Shown: in pieces, positions 56,542 to 64,000 of the stretch | Layout of the letters: each line of letters begins with the position of its first letter | Position numbering within the stretch: the first letter of the stretch is position 1 | Origin: Paenibacillus harenae | GTDB lineage: Bacteria > Bacillota > Bacilli > Paenibacillales > Paenibacillaceae | Direction of reading: 5' to 3' | Assembly: GCF_030812415.1 (NCBI RefSeq) | Contig: NZ_JAUSST010000003.1 | Span: 372,001 to 436,000, forward strand | Length of the DNA stretch: 64,000 bases | The notes under the pieces: model-generated | The model's input: only the letters and a program-made list of their open reading frames with translations | What the model was told of the DNA's origin: nothing | The model's database searches: none | Made by a program: the position numbers and the translations under genes

Positions 56542-57975
56542 CTAACTTAGTCTTTGTACGAGCAAATCATACTCAGGACTTTTGAGAAAATTATCGATTG
56601 AAATATGCTCCGCATCCGGAGCCTTTTGCCGCGCGCGGTCGGTGAGCGTCTTATGAGTTATAACGATGTCGGCATCGCTAGGAATATCATTGATTGCCGT
56701 ATTAATGACCGTGATCGGCAGCTCAGCCGCTGTTATTTTTTTGCGCAAAATGGAAGCGCCCATCGCGCTTGATCCCATGCCTGCGTCACAGGAAAAGACG
56801 ATTTTGTTTACTAGCCTTTTCGTTTGCCGAGCCGGCTGCGGTGCGGACTGAGCGGCTGTACCTTTGGATTCGGCTTTCATCTGCTGAACCTTCTGTGCAG
56901 CAAGCTCAAGATCGTTGTCTGAATCATCCGCTTGCTTGCTAGTTTTCAGCAGCAGCGCAGCGACCAGGAACGAGACGATCGTGGCCACTACGACACCGCT
57001 GAACATGGCCAGAAATCCGCCTTTAGGCGTCATCGTAATATAGGCGATGATACTGCCCGGCGAGGGAGCGGCGACAAGACCGGCACCGAAGATGGAGAAG
57101 GTGAACGTACCTGCCACGCCACCCGCTATAGCGGCAAGAATCAAGCGCGGGTTCATGAGAATGTAAGGGAAATAGATTTCGTGAATACCGCCGAAGAAAT
57201 GGATAACGACTGCGCCTGGAGCAGACTGTTTGACCATTCCTTTGCCAAAGAGCCAGTATGCGAGCAGAATGCCAAGACCCGGACCTGGATTGGATTCCAG
57301 CATGTAAATGATCGATTGGCCTGCTTTGGATGCCTGATCAAGCGCAAGAGGTCCGAGAATGCCGTGATTGATCGCATTGTTCAGGAACAACACCTTTGCA
57401 GGTTCGATCAAAATGTTGGCGAGCGGCAGCAATCCCGTGTTGATAAGGAATTCAACGCCTTGCGCAAGCAGCTTGCTGAAGGTTTCGACCACAGGCCCGA
57501 TTCCTTTGAAAGCCAGCAGCGCGAGTCCGCCGCCGATAATGCCGGAAGAAAAGTTGTTGATCAGCATCTCGAAGCCGGAAGGAATTTTGCCTTCAATCGA
57601 TTTATCGAATTTTTTGAGCACCCATGCCGCAAAAGGGCCGACGATCATCGCGCCGAGAAACATCGGAATATCCGATCCTACAATAACCCCTGCCGTTACG
57701 ACTGCACCGATGACGCCGCCCCGCACGCCATGGATCATTTGACCGCCGGTATAACCGATGAGTATAGGGAGCAAATAAGTGATCATCGGTCCGACAAGCG
57801 CTGCCAGACTTTCGTTCGGAATCCAGCCTGTCGGTATGAATAAAGCCGTTATGAGTCCCCATGCAATGAATGCGCCGATATTCGGCATGACCATGCCGCT
57901 TAGGAAACGGCCGAATCGTTGAACGGAAACTTTAACGCCGCCGGATGCCGGTTTGTCAGATGTTAGTTTACTCAT
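56542..57975 (-). CDS. mtlA: PTS mannitol-specific EIICB component
   Basis: 477 residues. Membrane EIIC domain (about 10-340, starting RFGRFLSGMVMPNIGAFIAWG in part, with GGIHEIYFPYIL), Gln/Ala-rich linker, and EIIB domain with phosphocysteine C396 (FSCDAGMGSSAMG). EIIA is encoded separately by mtlF. ATG at 57975 is chosen: GGGAGG lies 7 nt before it, and the longer frame up to 58020 lacks a site. First gene of the operon, under the cre-containing promoter at 58038-58066. Confidence 0.96.
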   Translation of the reverse strand: MSKLTSDKPASGGVKVSVQRFGRFLSGMVMPNIGAFIAWGLITALFIPTGWIPNESLAALVGPMITYLLPILIGYTGGQMIHGVRGGVIGAVVTAGVIVGSDIPMFLGAMIVGPFAAWVLKKFDKSIEGKIPSGFEMLINNFSSGIIGGGLALLAFKGIGPVVETFSKLLAQGVEFLINTGLLPLANILIEPAKVLFLNNAINHGILGPLALDQASKAGQSIIYMLESNPGPGLGILLAYWLFGKGMVKQSAPGAVVIHFFGGIHEIYFPYILMNPRLILAAIAGGVAGTFTFSIFGAGLVAAPSPGSIIAYITMTPKGGFLAMFSGVVVATIVSFLVAALLLKTSKQADDSDNDLELAAQKVQQMKAESKGTAAQSAPQPARQTKRLVNKIVFSCDAGMGSSAMGASILRKKITAAELPITVINTAINDIPSDADIVITHKTLTDRARQKAPDAEHISIDNFLKSPEYDLLVQRLS

Positions 57976-58037
57976 GCTGCAACCTCCCATTTGTAATTTA
58001 TTGGTCTTTATCATGTTCACTTCCAGAGCTTGATTTA

Positions 58038-58066
58038 ATCGTAATGTACAGCGCTTACATATTCAA
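58038..58066 (-). promoter_or_regulatory. Promoter of the mannitol operon
   Basis: Minus strand -35 TTGAAT (58066-58061), exact 17-nt spacer, -10 TACGAT (58043-58038). Weak boxes fit dependence on the activator MtlR; the leader to mtlA is about 56 nt. Confidence 0.55.
58045..58059. promoter_or_regulatory. cre-like palindrome inside the mtlA promoter spacer
   Basis: TGTACAGCGCTTACA (plus strand) is a near-palindromic cre variant, TGTAAGCGCT-TACA with one inserted base. Between -35 and -10 it would block polymerase when CcpA binds. Confidence 0.5.
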
Positions 58067-58179
58067 TCATTTGAAAAGCAGGTTGCGTCATGATAGCTGT
58101 TGACATTATTTTTCTAATTGATCCCTTAGGTTAAAGGTTGTTGGATTATTACAATTTTTCGCGGCAAATTACTATAGGA

Positions 58180-58196
58180 TCAAACAAATCGTTTGA
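58180..58196. promoter_or_regulatory. Palindrome upstream of the first beta-helix gene
   Basis: TCAAAC-AAATC-GTTTGA, 47 nt before the ATG at 58243. Possible operator; the TATAAT at 58220-58225 abuts the ribosome binding site and is too close to be an ordinary promoter element. Confidence 0.35.
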
Positions 58197-58242
58197 GTAG
58201 AATGGGTAGGAAGAAGTGATATAATGGGAGGGAAATGACGTA

Positions 58243-59694
58243 ATGGCACATATACATACATCGGAGCTGGTCACGTATCCGGCACCGGAAGGGGCTGCCG
58301 GCAATCCTGATTTTTCTGTGAGAGTCCGAGTCGAAGGCGGCGAGTGGCAGCCGTTATTCGTTTATTGCGTCCGCGTCGATATGCATGACGTCCGCGAGGC
58401 GTCGATGGCGACGTTCGATTTTGAAGGCGCTGTCATAGTCGAAGTGACTTATAACCGCGAGGAACTGCGAGAGGCGGCGATTCGTCCGTTGTCCCGTCAA
58501 ATCGCGTATGGGATACATGGGGACAAAATCGTGTTTCGGCTTGATCGACCAGCCCAATTAAGCATAGAGGCCAACGGAGAGCGGTTTCACAATTTGCATC
58601 TGTTCGCGGGCCGGCTCGAGATCAATCAACCTGACCTTGGTCGTTCGGAGACGCTTGTCATCGAGCCCGGCGCGTATGCCGCGGCGGAATGGATCAGCCG
58701 CATCGAAGAGGGGGACAAGAACGGCCGCTTATCCGACGTTATTTACTTCGCGCCGGGCATGCATCGGTTCGAGGACGGGCTGTTCCACGTACCGTCCGGC
58801 AGGACCGTGTATTTGGCCGGAGGCGCGATCGTCGTCGGCTCATTCGTCTGCAACCGCGTCGAGAACGTCGCGATCCGGGGCAGAGGCATCATCTATTTGC
58901 GGGATATCGAGAAAACGACGTATTGGCGGTCGGTCCAGATCGACTATTCGCGAGGGGTTACGGTCGAAGATATTATATCGATCGATCCGCCGCATTACAG
59001 CATACATCTCGGCCAGTCGGAGAATGTGCGCATTCGCAATTTCAAGTCGTTCAGCACGCGCGGCTGGTGCGACGGCATCGACATGATGTCTTGCAGAGAC
59101 GTCACGATCGAGGATGTGTTCCTCCGCACGTCGGACGATTGCATCGCGATATACGGCAGCCGCGGCACGTTCCGGGGCGGTTCCTCGAACGTCAGCGTCA
59201 GCGGGGCGATTCTATGGGCGGACGTTGCGCATCCGATTATGATCGGCGTCCACGGCGACCACGAAGGCGACGGCGATGTCATCGAACGGATAGCTTTCGA
59301 TAATATCGACATCTTGGAGCATCACGAGCCGCAGGACGGCTATTGGGGCTGCATAGCGATCAATGCGGGCGACAACAACACGGTCCGTGATATCCGGTTT
59401 GACGACATTCGAATTGAACCGTTCGAGTTGGGACGGCTGTTCGACATTCGCGTTTTCCATAATCCGAAATATAACCCGCATCCGGGCAAACGCGTCGAGA
59501 ATATCCGTCTTCGCAACATATCGTTTGACGGCGTGTGCGGCAATCCGTCGGTCATTGCAGGTTATGACGGACAGCGTACCGTGGACGGCGTACATTTCCG
59601 CAATTTGCGTATCAACGGAAGGCTGATCGGCAGCGCCGAAGCAGGCAACTTCGAATTGAACGATTTCGCGAGCAATGTTACATTCGGCGAATAG
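58243..59694 (+). CDS. Cytosolic right-handed beta-helix glycosidase-like protein, GH28/GH49-like (copy 1)
   Basis: 483 residues, no signal peptide. N-terminal beta-sandwich about 1-155, then a right-handed beta helix (about 165-470) of repeated VxNVxIRxxx turns. GRGIIYLRD, WCDGIDMMSCRDVTIEDVF and SDDCIAIYG correspond in position to the catalytic Asp motifs of GH28 polygalacturonases, but the GHG motif is replaced by MIGVHGD. So it could be an exo-acting galacturonidase, dextranase-like (GH49) enzyme or another beta-helix hydrolase. GGGAGG precedes the ATG. Copy 2 follows 55 nt downstream. Confidence 0.72.
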   Translation: MAHIHTSELVTYPAPEGAAGNPDFSVRVRVEGGEWQPLFVYCVRVDMHDVREASMATFDFEGAVIVEVTYNREELREAAIRPLSRQIAYGIHGDKIVFRLDRPAQLSIEANGERFHNLHLFAGRLEINQPDLGRSETLVIEPGAYAAAEWISRIEEGDKNGRLSDVIYFAPGMHRFEDGLFHVPSGRTVYLAGGAIVVGSFVCNRVENVAIRGRGIIYLRDIEKTTYWRSVQIDYSRGVTVEDIISIDPPHYSIHLGQSENVRIRNFKSFSTRGWCDGIDMMSCRDVTIEDVFLRTSDDCIAIYGSRGTFRGGSSNVSVSGAILWADVAHPIMIGVHGDHEGDGDVIERIAFDNIDILEHHEPQDGYWGCIAINAGDNNTVRDIRFDDIRIEPFELGRLFDIRVFHNPKYNPHPGKRVENIRLRNISFDGVCGNPSVIAGYDGQRTVDGVHFRNLRINGRLIGSAEAGNFELNDFASNVTFGE

Positions 59695-59749
59695 GGCGAC
59701 GGGCGAACTCGGGCAGGTAATTTGATCTAGAGAAACGGGCGGGGGTAGA

Positions 59750-61195
59750 ATGAATTTGAATCAACTGATCGTATACGATGCGCCCAAAGGCGCGGCAGGC
59801 AACGACGATTTCAGGGTGAGCGCAAGAGTGCCCGGAGGCGAGTGGCAGGAGCTGTTCGTCTATGAAGCGAAGGTCGATATGCATCACGTACGGCGCGCTT
59901 CGATGGCGTATTTCGATATGGAAGGAACGGTCGAGGTTCGTCTAACGTCCAAGCATGCGCTTATCGAGCAGGCGGCGATAAGGCCACTGTCGTATAACAT
60001 TCCATTCGAGCTGCGGGGCAGCGAGCTCACGTTCGAGCTGGATCGGCCGCGCAAGCTGGCGATCGAGGTGAACGGCGAACGGTTCGCGAACCTGCATCTG
60101 TTCGCGAACAAGATCGAGCAGTCGCCGCCGCGGCCGGGCGATGAGAACGTGCTCGTCCTAGGTCCGGCGATTCACCGGACGGAGGATATCTACCGTTTGG
60201 CTGCGACGCCGAATGAAACGAGCGGCAAAGCGCCGGACACGATTTATTTCGCGCCGGGCTTGCACTACTTGGAGGAGACGCTGCTCCGCATCCCTTCCGG
60301 CACGACCGTATACGTCGCCGGAGGCGCTGTCGTCGTCGGCTCTTTTCTATGTGATAACGTAGAGGACGTGACCATACGCGGCAGGGGCATTCTCTACTTG
60401 TCGGACTTCCATCGGTTCTCGGCGTTCCGCGGCGTACGGATCGTCTTCTCGAGCAACATCAAGGTCGAAGGCATCATTACGCTCGATCCGCCGCATTACA
60501 GCATATACATCGGCAAGTCCCGCGGCATCCATATCGAGAACTTCAAGTCGTTCAGCACGCGGGGCTGGTCGGACGGCATCGACATGATGGCGAGCGAAGA
60601 CATCGTGATCGACGACGTGTTCCTCCGCACGTCGGACGACAGCATCGCCGTCTACGGTACGAGATGGGACTTCGTCGGCGATACGAGGAACGTCGTCGTA
60701 CGCAATTCGACGTTCTGGGCCGACGTCGCGCATCCGCTCATGATCGGTACGCACGGAGATTACCATAAGAACGGCGACACCATCGAAAATATCGTCTTCG
60801 ACAACATCGATATTCTCGAGCATCACGAGCCGCAGCCGAACTACTGGGGTGTGATGGCTATCAATGCAGGCGACAAAAACACGGTACGGAACGTCCGATA
60901 TTCGAACATCCGCGTCGAGGATTTCGAGCTGGGCCAATTATTCGATATTCGCGTCGTCTGGAACAAGGATTACAATCCGGTGGCGGGCAACCGTATCGAG
61001 AACATCGAGTTCCGCGATATTTCGTACAACGGCCGCAATGAACATCCGTCGAGAATTTACGGGTTCGACGAGGAACGGATGGTTACCGACATCAAGTTCA
61101 TCAACGTACGGATTAACGGCGAGGTCGTTACCGACGCGAATAGCGGCAAGTTCGACATCAACGAATTCGCATATGGGATACAGTATTGCCCATAA
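59750..61195 (+). CDS. Cytosolic right-handed beta-helix glycosidase-like protein, GH28/GH49-like (copy 2)
   Basis: 481 residues, colinear with copy 1 throughout (YDAPKGAAGNDDF, PSGTTVYVAGGAVVVGSF, DPPHYSIYIGKS, HHEPQPNYWG, NPVAGNRIENI), so a tandem duplication. The putative catalytic block is kept, but DDCIAI of copy 1 is DDSIAV here. No signal peptide. RBS GGGGGT about 6 nt before the ATG. Probably acts on an imported uronic-acid or other oligosaccharide; the two copies may have split substrate range. Confidence 0.72.
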   Translation: MNLNQLIVYDAPKGAAGNDDFRVSARVPGGEWQELFVYEAKVDMHHVRRASMAYFDMEGTVEVRLTSKHALIEQAAIRPLSYNIPFELRGSELTFELDRPRKLAIEVNGERFANLHLFANKIEQSPPRPGDENVLVLGPAIHRTEDIYRLAATPNETSGKAPDTIYFAPGLHYLEETLLRIPSGTTVYVAGGAVVVGSFLCDNVEDVTIRGRGILYLSDFHRFSAFRGVRIVFSSNIKVEGIITLDPPHYSIYIGKSRGIHIENFKSFSTRGWSDGIDMMASEDIVIDDVFLRTSDDSIAVYGTRWDFVGDTRNVVVRNSTFWADVAHPLMIGTHGDYHKNGDTIENIVFDNIDILEHHEPQPNYWGVMAINAGDKNTVRNVRYSNIRVEDFELGQLFDIRVVWNKDYNPVAGNRIENIEFRDISYNGRNEHPSRIYGFDEERMVTDIKFINVRINGEVVTDANSGKFDINEFAYGIQYCP

Positions 61196-61250
61196 AAAAA
61201 CTACGACGGACCAATCAACCAACATACAAGTCAACGATGTCCGAATTAAA

Positions 61251-61526
61251 GGGAATTCCTCCAGTTATTTATTGATAAATGACCAAAAGTATAGAATAAC
61301 AGGAAATCCTCATGTTAATGAAAGCAATCTCACCCATCCGACCGTAAAACGGAGAGATTAACAGGAGAAAATCCATCTACTTGATAAAAGTGGACGTAGA
61401 GCGACTCATTAACGGGAGAAATTCCAGTTATTATGTTCTACGCCATTTTGTATGTCGATTGGTCAGTCGTAGAATAAAACCTCACCGTCGTGAACGTTGG
61501 TTCACGAACAGTGAGGTTTTCCTCAT
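61251..61526. repeat. Intergenic palindrome island 2
   Basis: Five copies of an element of loose form TTAAC-aGGrGAAATTCC-tc-GTTAt: boxes at 61251 (GGGAATTCC), 61301 (AGGAAATCCT), 61363 (AGGAGAAAATCC), 61414 (GGGAGAAATTCC) and 61511 (GTGAGGTTTTCCTCAT). Steps of 50, 62, 51 and 97 nt suggest a unit of about 50 nt. A further inverted repeat TTCTACG (61435-61441) / CGTAGAA (61468-61474) lies between them. No gene in this 365-nt stretch. Related to island 1. Confidence 0.65.
61476..61520. terminator. Bidirectional terminator in island 2
   Basis: AAAACCTCAC / GTGAGGTTTT outer stem and TCGTGAAC / GTTCACGA inner stem with GTTG loop. Serves the plus-strand beta-helix genes and the small minus-strand gene at 61561. 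The GTTCACGA-CAGTGAG part is shared with the terminator at 38964-39033. Confidence 0.82.
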
Positions 61527-61560
61527 TTACCACATCGGAATGTTTAATAAGTTACTCTTA

Positions 61561-61713
61561 TTATTCGGATTTATTATCCGTTTCGCAAGCTTCTTCGACC
61601 GCGGATTGGAATTCCTCTTCGTTGCGGGAAGCAAGCTTGTCGCCGTATTGATCCAGGCGGTCGGGACTGCTGGAAGGCCCATCGTTATCCGGCTTGTTGT
61701 TTCTTCCTGACAT
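61561..61713 (-). CDS. Small acidic hypothetical protein
   Basis: 50 residues, reading MSGRNNKPDNDGPSSS at the N-terminus and ending QSAVEEACETDNKSE. ATG at 61713 follows an excellent GGAGGTG by 9 nt. An overlapping 64-codon frame starts at an ATG only 2 nt after that site and gives an implausible peptide, so this frame is preferred. Codon usage looks coding. Hydrophilic, with no membrane segment; I do not recognise it. Could be a small sporulation or regulatory protein. Confidence 0.6.
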   Translation of the reverse strand: MSGRNNKPDNDGPSSSPDRLDQYGDKLASRNEEEFQSAVEEACETDNKSE

Positions 61714-61804
61714 TTTGCCATTCACCTCCGTCCGTATAGAAGAATGATCATTTATGAACCTTATAGTTGTTCCATAATAAAACGGTAATTATTCACAGGA
61801 ATCG

Positions 61805-61821
61805 ATCGAAACGGATTCGAT
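61805..61821. promoter_or_regulatory. Palindrome upstream of the last binding-protein gene
   Basis: ATCGAA-ACGGA-TTCGAT, about 25 nt before a TAGAAT -10-like box (61846-61851). Possible operator for a LacI- or AraC-type regulator such as the one encoded at 63693. Confidence 0.4.
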
Positions 61822-61950
61822 AAATATCGGTTTCCCGAACTATGCTAGAATAGAGGTTATGATTGTTTAGATTAGGGCATATACGCGAATTCGTCTCTTT
61901 TGCTACGATTATTTTGTACACAGGAACGACAATAAGAGAGGGGAATCGCT

Positions 61951-63636
61951 TTGAAAAGAAATAAATGGATCGCGTTAATACTCGTTGTGGTGCTGACTAC
62001 GGTAGTCGGATGCTCTACCGGAAACGGCAACGGCAACGCCGGAAACAATTCCAATGCTTCCGGAGAGGGTACGAAACCCGCGCAAAACGCCGACGGCAAA
62101 TTCGAACCGCCGATTACGATCACGACCGCTCGTCCGGTGGGTGGGGATTATACCTTCATCAACGGGGAAGACATCAACAATAACGTTCACAATAAATGGG
62201 CGAAGGACAAGCTGGGCATCGAAATCAAAGATTTGTGGAACACGACGGATAACGCCGCTTACCATACGAAGCTGAGACTTTCGCTGACGACGCAGGACCA
62301 ACTGCCGGACGTGTTCATCGTCCAGGATCCGAACCTGATCGCCGACCTCATTCAGTCGGGCAAGGTCAAGGATATCTCGGCGGATTTCGAGCAATATGCC
62401 AGTGAACGGATCAAGAAGGTGTATGACGATAATGGCGCCGCGCTCAATCAAGTGAAGAAAGAAGAACAGCTTCTGGGTCTTCCGATCTTCGCAGGCGGCG
62501 ACGGAACGAATCCGGTGCTATGGGTTCGCCAGGACTGGCTCGATAACCTGAAATTGCAGGCTCCCACGACGATCGATGAATTCGAGAAGGTGATGGATGC
62601 ATTCACCAACCAAGATCCTGACGGCAACGGCAAAAAGGATACGTTCGGCTTCAGCTTGTCCGGCCGTAACGGCTTCTCCAACTGGATGTCCGACGTGAGC
62701 TTCGTCTTCGGCGCTTATACCGGCAAATTCATTCCGGGCACTTGGCAGCAAGGGGATGACGGAATTCTGAAATACGGATCGGTGCAGCCTGGGATCAAAG
62801 ATGGACTAGGCAAGCTGCAAGAATGGTATAAGAAAGGCTACCTGGATCCGGAGCTGGCTGCCATTGACGAAGTGAAAGCGACGGAAAGCTTCATACAAGG
62901 CAAGTCGGGCATGATCGCTGCCCCGTTCTGGTCGCATGGATGGCCGCTTGGGGATGTAAAGGGGACGAATCCCGATGCGTTGCTAAGAGCGTATACGCTG
63001 CCGACGGGACCGGATGGCAAGTCGGCCCGTTATACGGGAGCTGTGAATGAAGGCAAAGTCATGATGTTCAATAAAGATTTCAAGCACATGGACGCTTTCT
63101 TCCTCTATTTGGATAAAATTTACGACAATCCATTCGAAACAGGCGATTTCAAGGACGGATTTTTTGAAGGCTACGATTACGCGATCGTCGACGGCAAGCC
63201 GGAGTACGATCCGAAGAAGTTCCCGACGCCGCTCGAAGCTGTTGCCTCGTCGAGCAAATACAATTTGTTCTGGAACGTGCCCGCTATTCCTTTCCAAGGA
63301 TCGGCCAACTACGATTACATGTTCAACGGCGGCGAGCCGACATCAAGAGCTCATAAAGAAATTATGATTCAAGACCCGGAGATGGTGCGCGCCGGCGCGC
63401 TTAACTACCAAATGACGGGCATCAACGCACCGAACGAGTTTTTGGGAGCGCCGACCGAAACGATGAGAAACAAAAACGACAACCTGAAGACGATGGAGCT
63501 TGAGACGTTCGCCAAGATCATATACGGCAACGAGCCGCTTGATAAATTCGATACGTTCGTAGCGGATTGGAAGAGCAAGGGCGGCGACCAAATCGAGCAA
63601 GAAATCAACGAATGGTATAAGAGCGTGAATCCATAA
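61951..63636 (+). CDS. LplA-type oligosaccharide-binding lipoprotein
   Basis: 561 residues. Lipobox VVGC at about residue 19, tether rich in Gly/Asn, then a binding fold with TNQDPDGNGKKDTFGFS (about 215-231, calcium-loop-like as in the 44097 protein) and GTWQQGDDGILKYGSVQPG. TTG start with GAGGGG 8 nt upstream. A terminator follows and the convergent AraC gene is next; no permease genes are seen within the window, so they may lie elsewhere or this protein shares other permeases. Confidence 0.92.
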   Translation: MKRNKWIALILVVVLTTVVGCSTGNGNGNAGNNSNASGEGTKPAQNADGKFEPPITITTARPVGGDYTFINGEDINNNVHNKWAKDKLGIEIKDLWNTTDNAAYHTKLRLSLTTQDQLPDVFIVQDPNLIADLIQSGKVKDISADFEQYASERIKKVYDDNGAALNQVKKEEQLLGLPIFAGGDGTNPVLWVRQDWLDNLKLQAPTTIDEFEKVMDAFTNQDPDGNGKKDTFGFSLSGRNGFSNWMSDVSFVFGAYTGKFIPGTWQQGDDGILKYGSVQPGIKDGLGKLQEWYKKGYLDPELAAIDEVKATESFIQGKSGMIAAPFWSHGWPLGDVKGTNPDALLRAYTLPTGPDGKSARYTGAVNEGKVMMFNKDFKHMDAFFLYLDKIYDNPFETGDFKDGFFEGYDYAIVDGKPEYDPKKFPTPLEAVASSSKYNLFWNVPAIPFQGSANYDYMFNGGEPTSRAHKEIMIQDPEMVRAGALNYQMTGINAPNEFLGAPTETMRNKNDNLKTMELETFAKIIYGNEPLDKFDTFVADWKSKGGDQIEQEINEWYKSVNP

Positions 63637-63643
63637 GACCATG

Positions 63644-63688
63644 AAAGGGCTGCACCCGGTATGTTAATTGCCCGGTCGCAGCCCTTTT
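63644..63688. terminator. Terminator between the last binding-protein gene and the AraC gene
   Basis: AAAGGGCTGC / GCAGCCCTTT stem with inner CCGG/CCGG pairing and T tract on the plus strand; A-rich start on the other side makes it likely bidirectional. Confidence 0.85.
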
Positions 63689-63692
63689 GCGA

Positions 63693-64000
63693 TTATCGAT
63701 TGCGATAACTCTGAGGCGTAAGCTGGTAATTCTCTTTGAAGATATGGATAAAGTACTGCGTCTTCTGATAACCGACCTCCTTGGCGATATCGGACACTTT
63801 TTTGTTCGTCGTCATGAGCAGCTCGGCCGCCTTCTCCATCCGAACCCGCGAGATATAGGTGGACAGGCTTTCGCCGGTTTCCTTCTTATACAATCGGGAC
63901 AGATACACAGGGTGTAGGTATACATGCTCGCTAACGCGGGTGAGAGAGACGTCCTCATGGAGGTGAAGCGCGATATACTCGTGAATCTGCCGGATAATAT
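63693..64000 (-). CDS. AraC family regulator, C-terminal part (truncated by window end)
   Basis: The last 102 codons are in the window; the frame is open to base 64000, so the gene starts beyond it. Visible are both helix-turn-helix motifs of the AraC DNA-binding domain (VSLTRVSEHVYLHPVYLSRLYKKE in outline, then DIAKEVGYQKTQYFIHIFKE), typical of a YesN-type response regulator or AraC regulator. It is convergent with the binding-protein gene and may regulate it. Confidence 0.9.
   Translation of the reverse strand, partial: IIRQIHEYIALHLHEDVSLTRVSEHVYLHPVYLSRLYKKETGESLSTYISRVRMEKAAELLMTTNKKVSDIAKEVGYQKTQYFIHIFKENYQLTPQSYRNR

Noticed and set aside
56932..57843. 303-codon plus-strand frame inside mtlA
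   Set aside because: Antisense to a clearly recognised EIICB gene; composition typical of shadow frames.
58100..58128. Plus-strand TTGACA promoter upstream of the beta-helix genes
   Set aside because: The TTGACA at 58100-58105 has no acceptable -10 box at 16-18 nt.
61381..61710. 109-codon plus-strand frame over palindrome island 2
   Set aside because: Crosses the bidirectional terminator and is antisense to the better supported small gene at 61561-61713.
61527..61721. 64-codon minus-strand frame MAKCQEETTS...
   Set aside because: Its ATG is only 2 nt from GGAGGTG; the frame starting at 61713 has correct spacing and a more plausible composition.

Overview
The window looks like chromosomal DNA of a Gram-positive, plant-polysaccharide-degrading Paenibacillaceae member (Paenibacillus or Cohnella type). 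The evidence is moderately high GC, strong GGAGG-type ribosome binding sites, frequent GTG/TTG starts, YesM/YesN-type two-component systems beside LplA-type lipoproteins, many secreted or cytosolic glycoside hydrolases, and CcpA-type cre sites. The genus is inferred, not proven. I see no rRNA, tRNA, insertion sequence, prophage or CRISPR array.

Layout. 0-3.4 kb: end of a sugar ABC permease gene followed by a membrane-anchored GH30-GH43 fusion. 3.6-7 kb: aldo/keto reductase, a small membrane protein, a ROK sugar kinase and a secreted stalk-domain protein. 7.2-13.4 kb: a winged-helix regulator with an unfamiliar C-terminal domain, then a cre-controlled operon of binding protein, two permeases and a GH2 enzyme. 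13.5-20.2 kb: a LysR regulator divergent from a zwf-tkt-tal-pgi operon. 20.2-28.1 kb: acyl-CoA-dehydrogenase-like protein, a three-component sugar sensor (membrane-anchored binding protein, histidine kinase, AraC response regulator), a sugar:H+ symporter and a membrane protein. 28.5-36.2 kb: a large secreted GH43 arabinanase with duplicated LamG domains, a small GerP-like protein, and an AraC regulator divergent from a GH78 alpha-L-rhamnosidase. 36.4-38.8 kb: an ABC-2 exporter divergent from a TetR regulator. 39.1-41.7 kb: GH51 arabinofuranosidase divergent from a second copy of the unusual winged-helix regulator. 42.1-50.8 kb: an LplABC-type importer with a YesN/YesM pair and an additional binding lipoprotein. 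50.8-58 kb (minus strand): a mannitol PTS operon mtlA-mtlR-mtlF-mtlD that also carries its own Enzyme I and HPr. 58.2-61.2 kb: tandem cytosolic beta-helix glycosidase-like proteins. 61.9-64 kb: another LplA-type binding lipoprotein and the end of an AraC regulator.

How it fits together. Secreted arabinanase and galactanase-type enzymes can cut pectin side chains (arabinan, galactan, rhamnogalacturonan). ABC importers that lack their own ATPase, and so presumably share an MsmX-type ATPase, would bring the oligosaccharides in. Cytosolic GH2, GH51, GH78 and beta-helix enzymes would finish them. The pentose phosphate operon could take up the resulting pentoses. Sensing is by two-component systems and AraC, LysR and winged-helix regulators; cre sites tie at least the 8.4 kb importer and the mannitol operon to carbon catabolite repression.

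Most interesting signals: (1) the two paralogous winged-helix regulators with a shared, likely self-recognised operator; (2) two intergenic islands of short palindromes that share a related bidirectional terminator; (3) the self-contained mannitol PTS; (4) the signal-less tandem beta-helix pair; (5) small genes easily missed at 61.6 kb and 32.3 kb.
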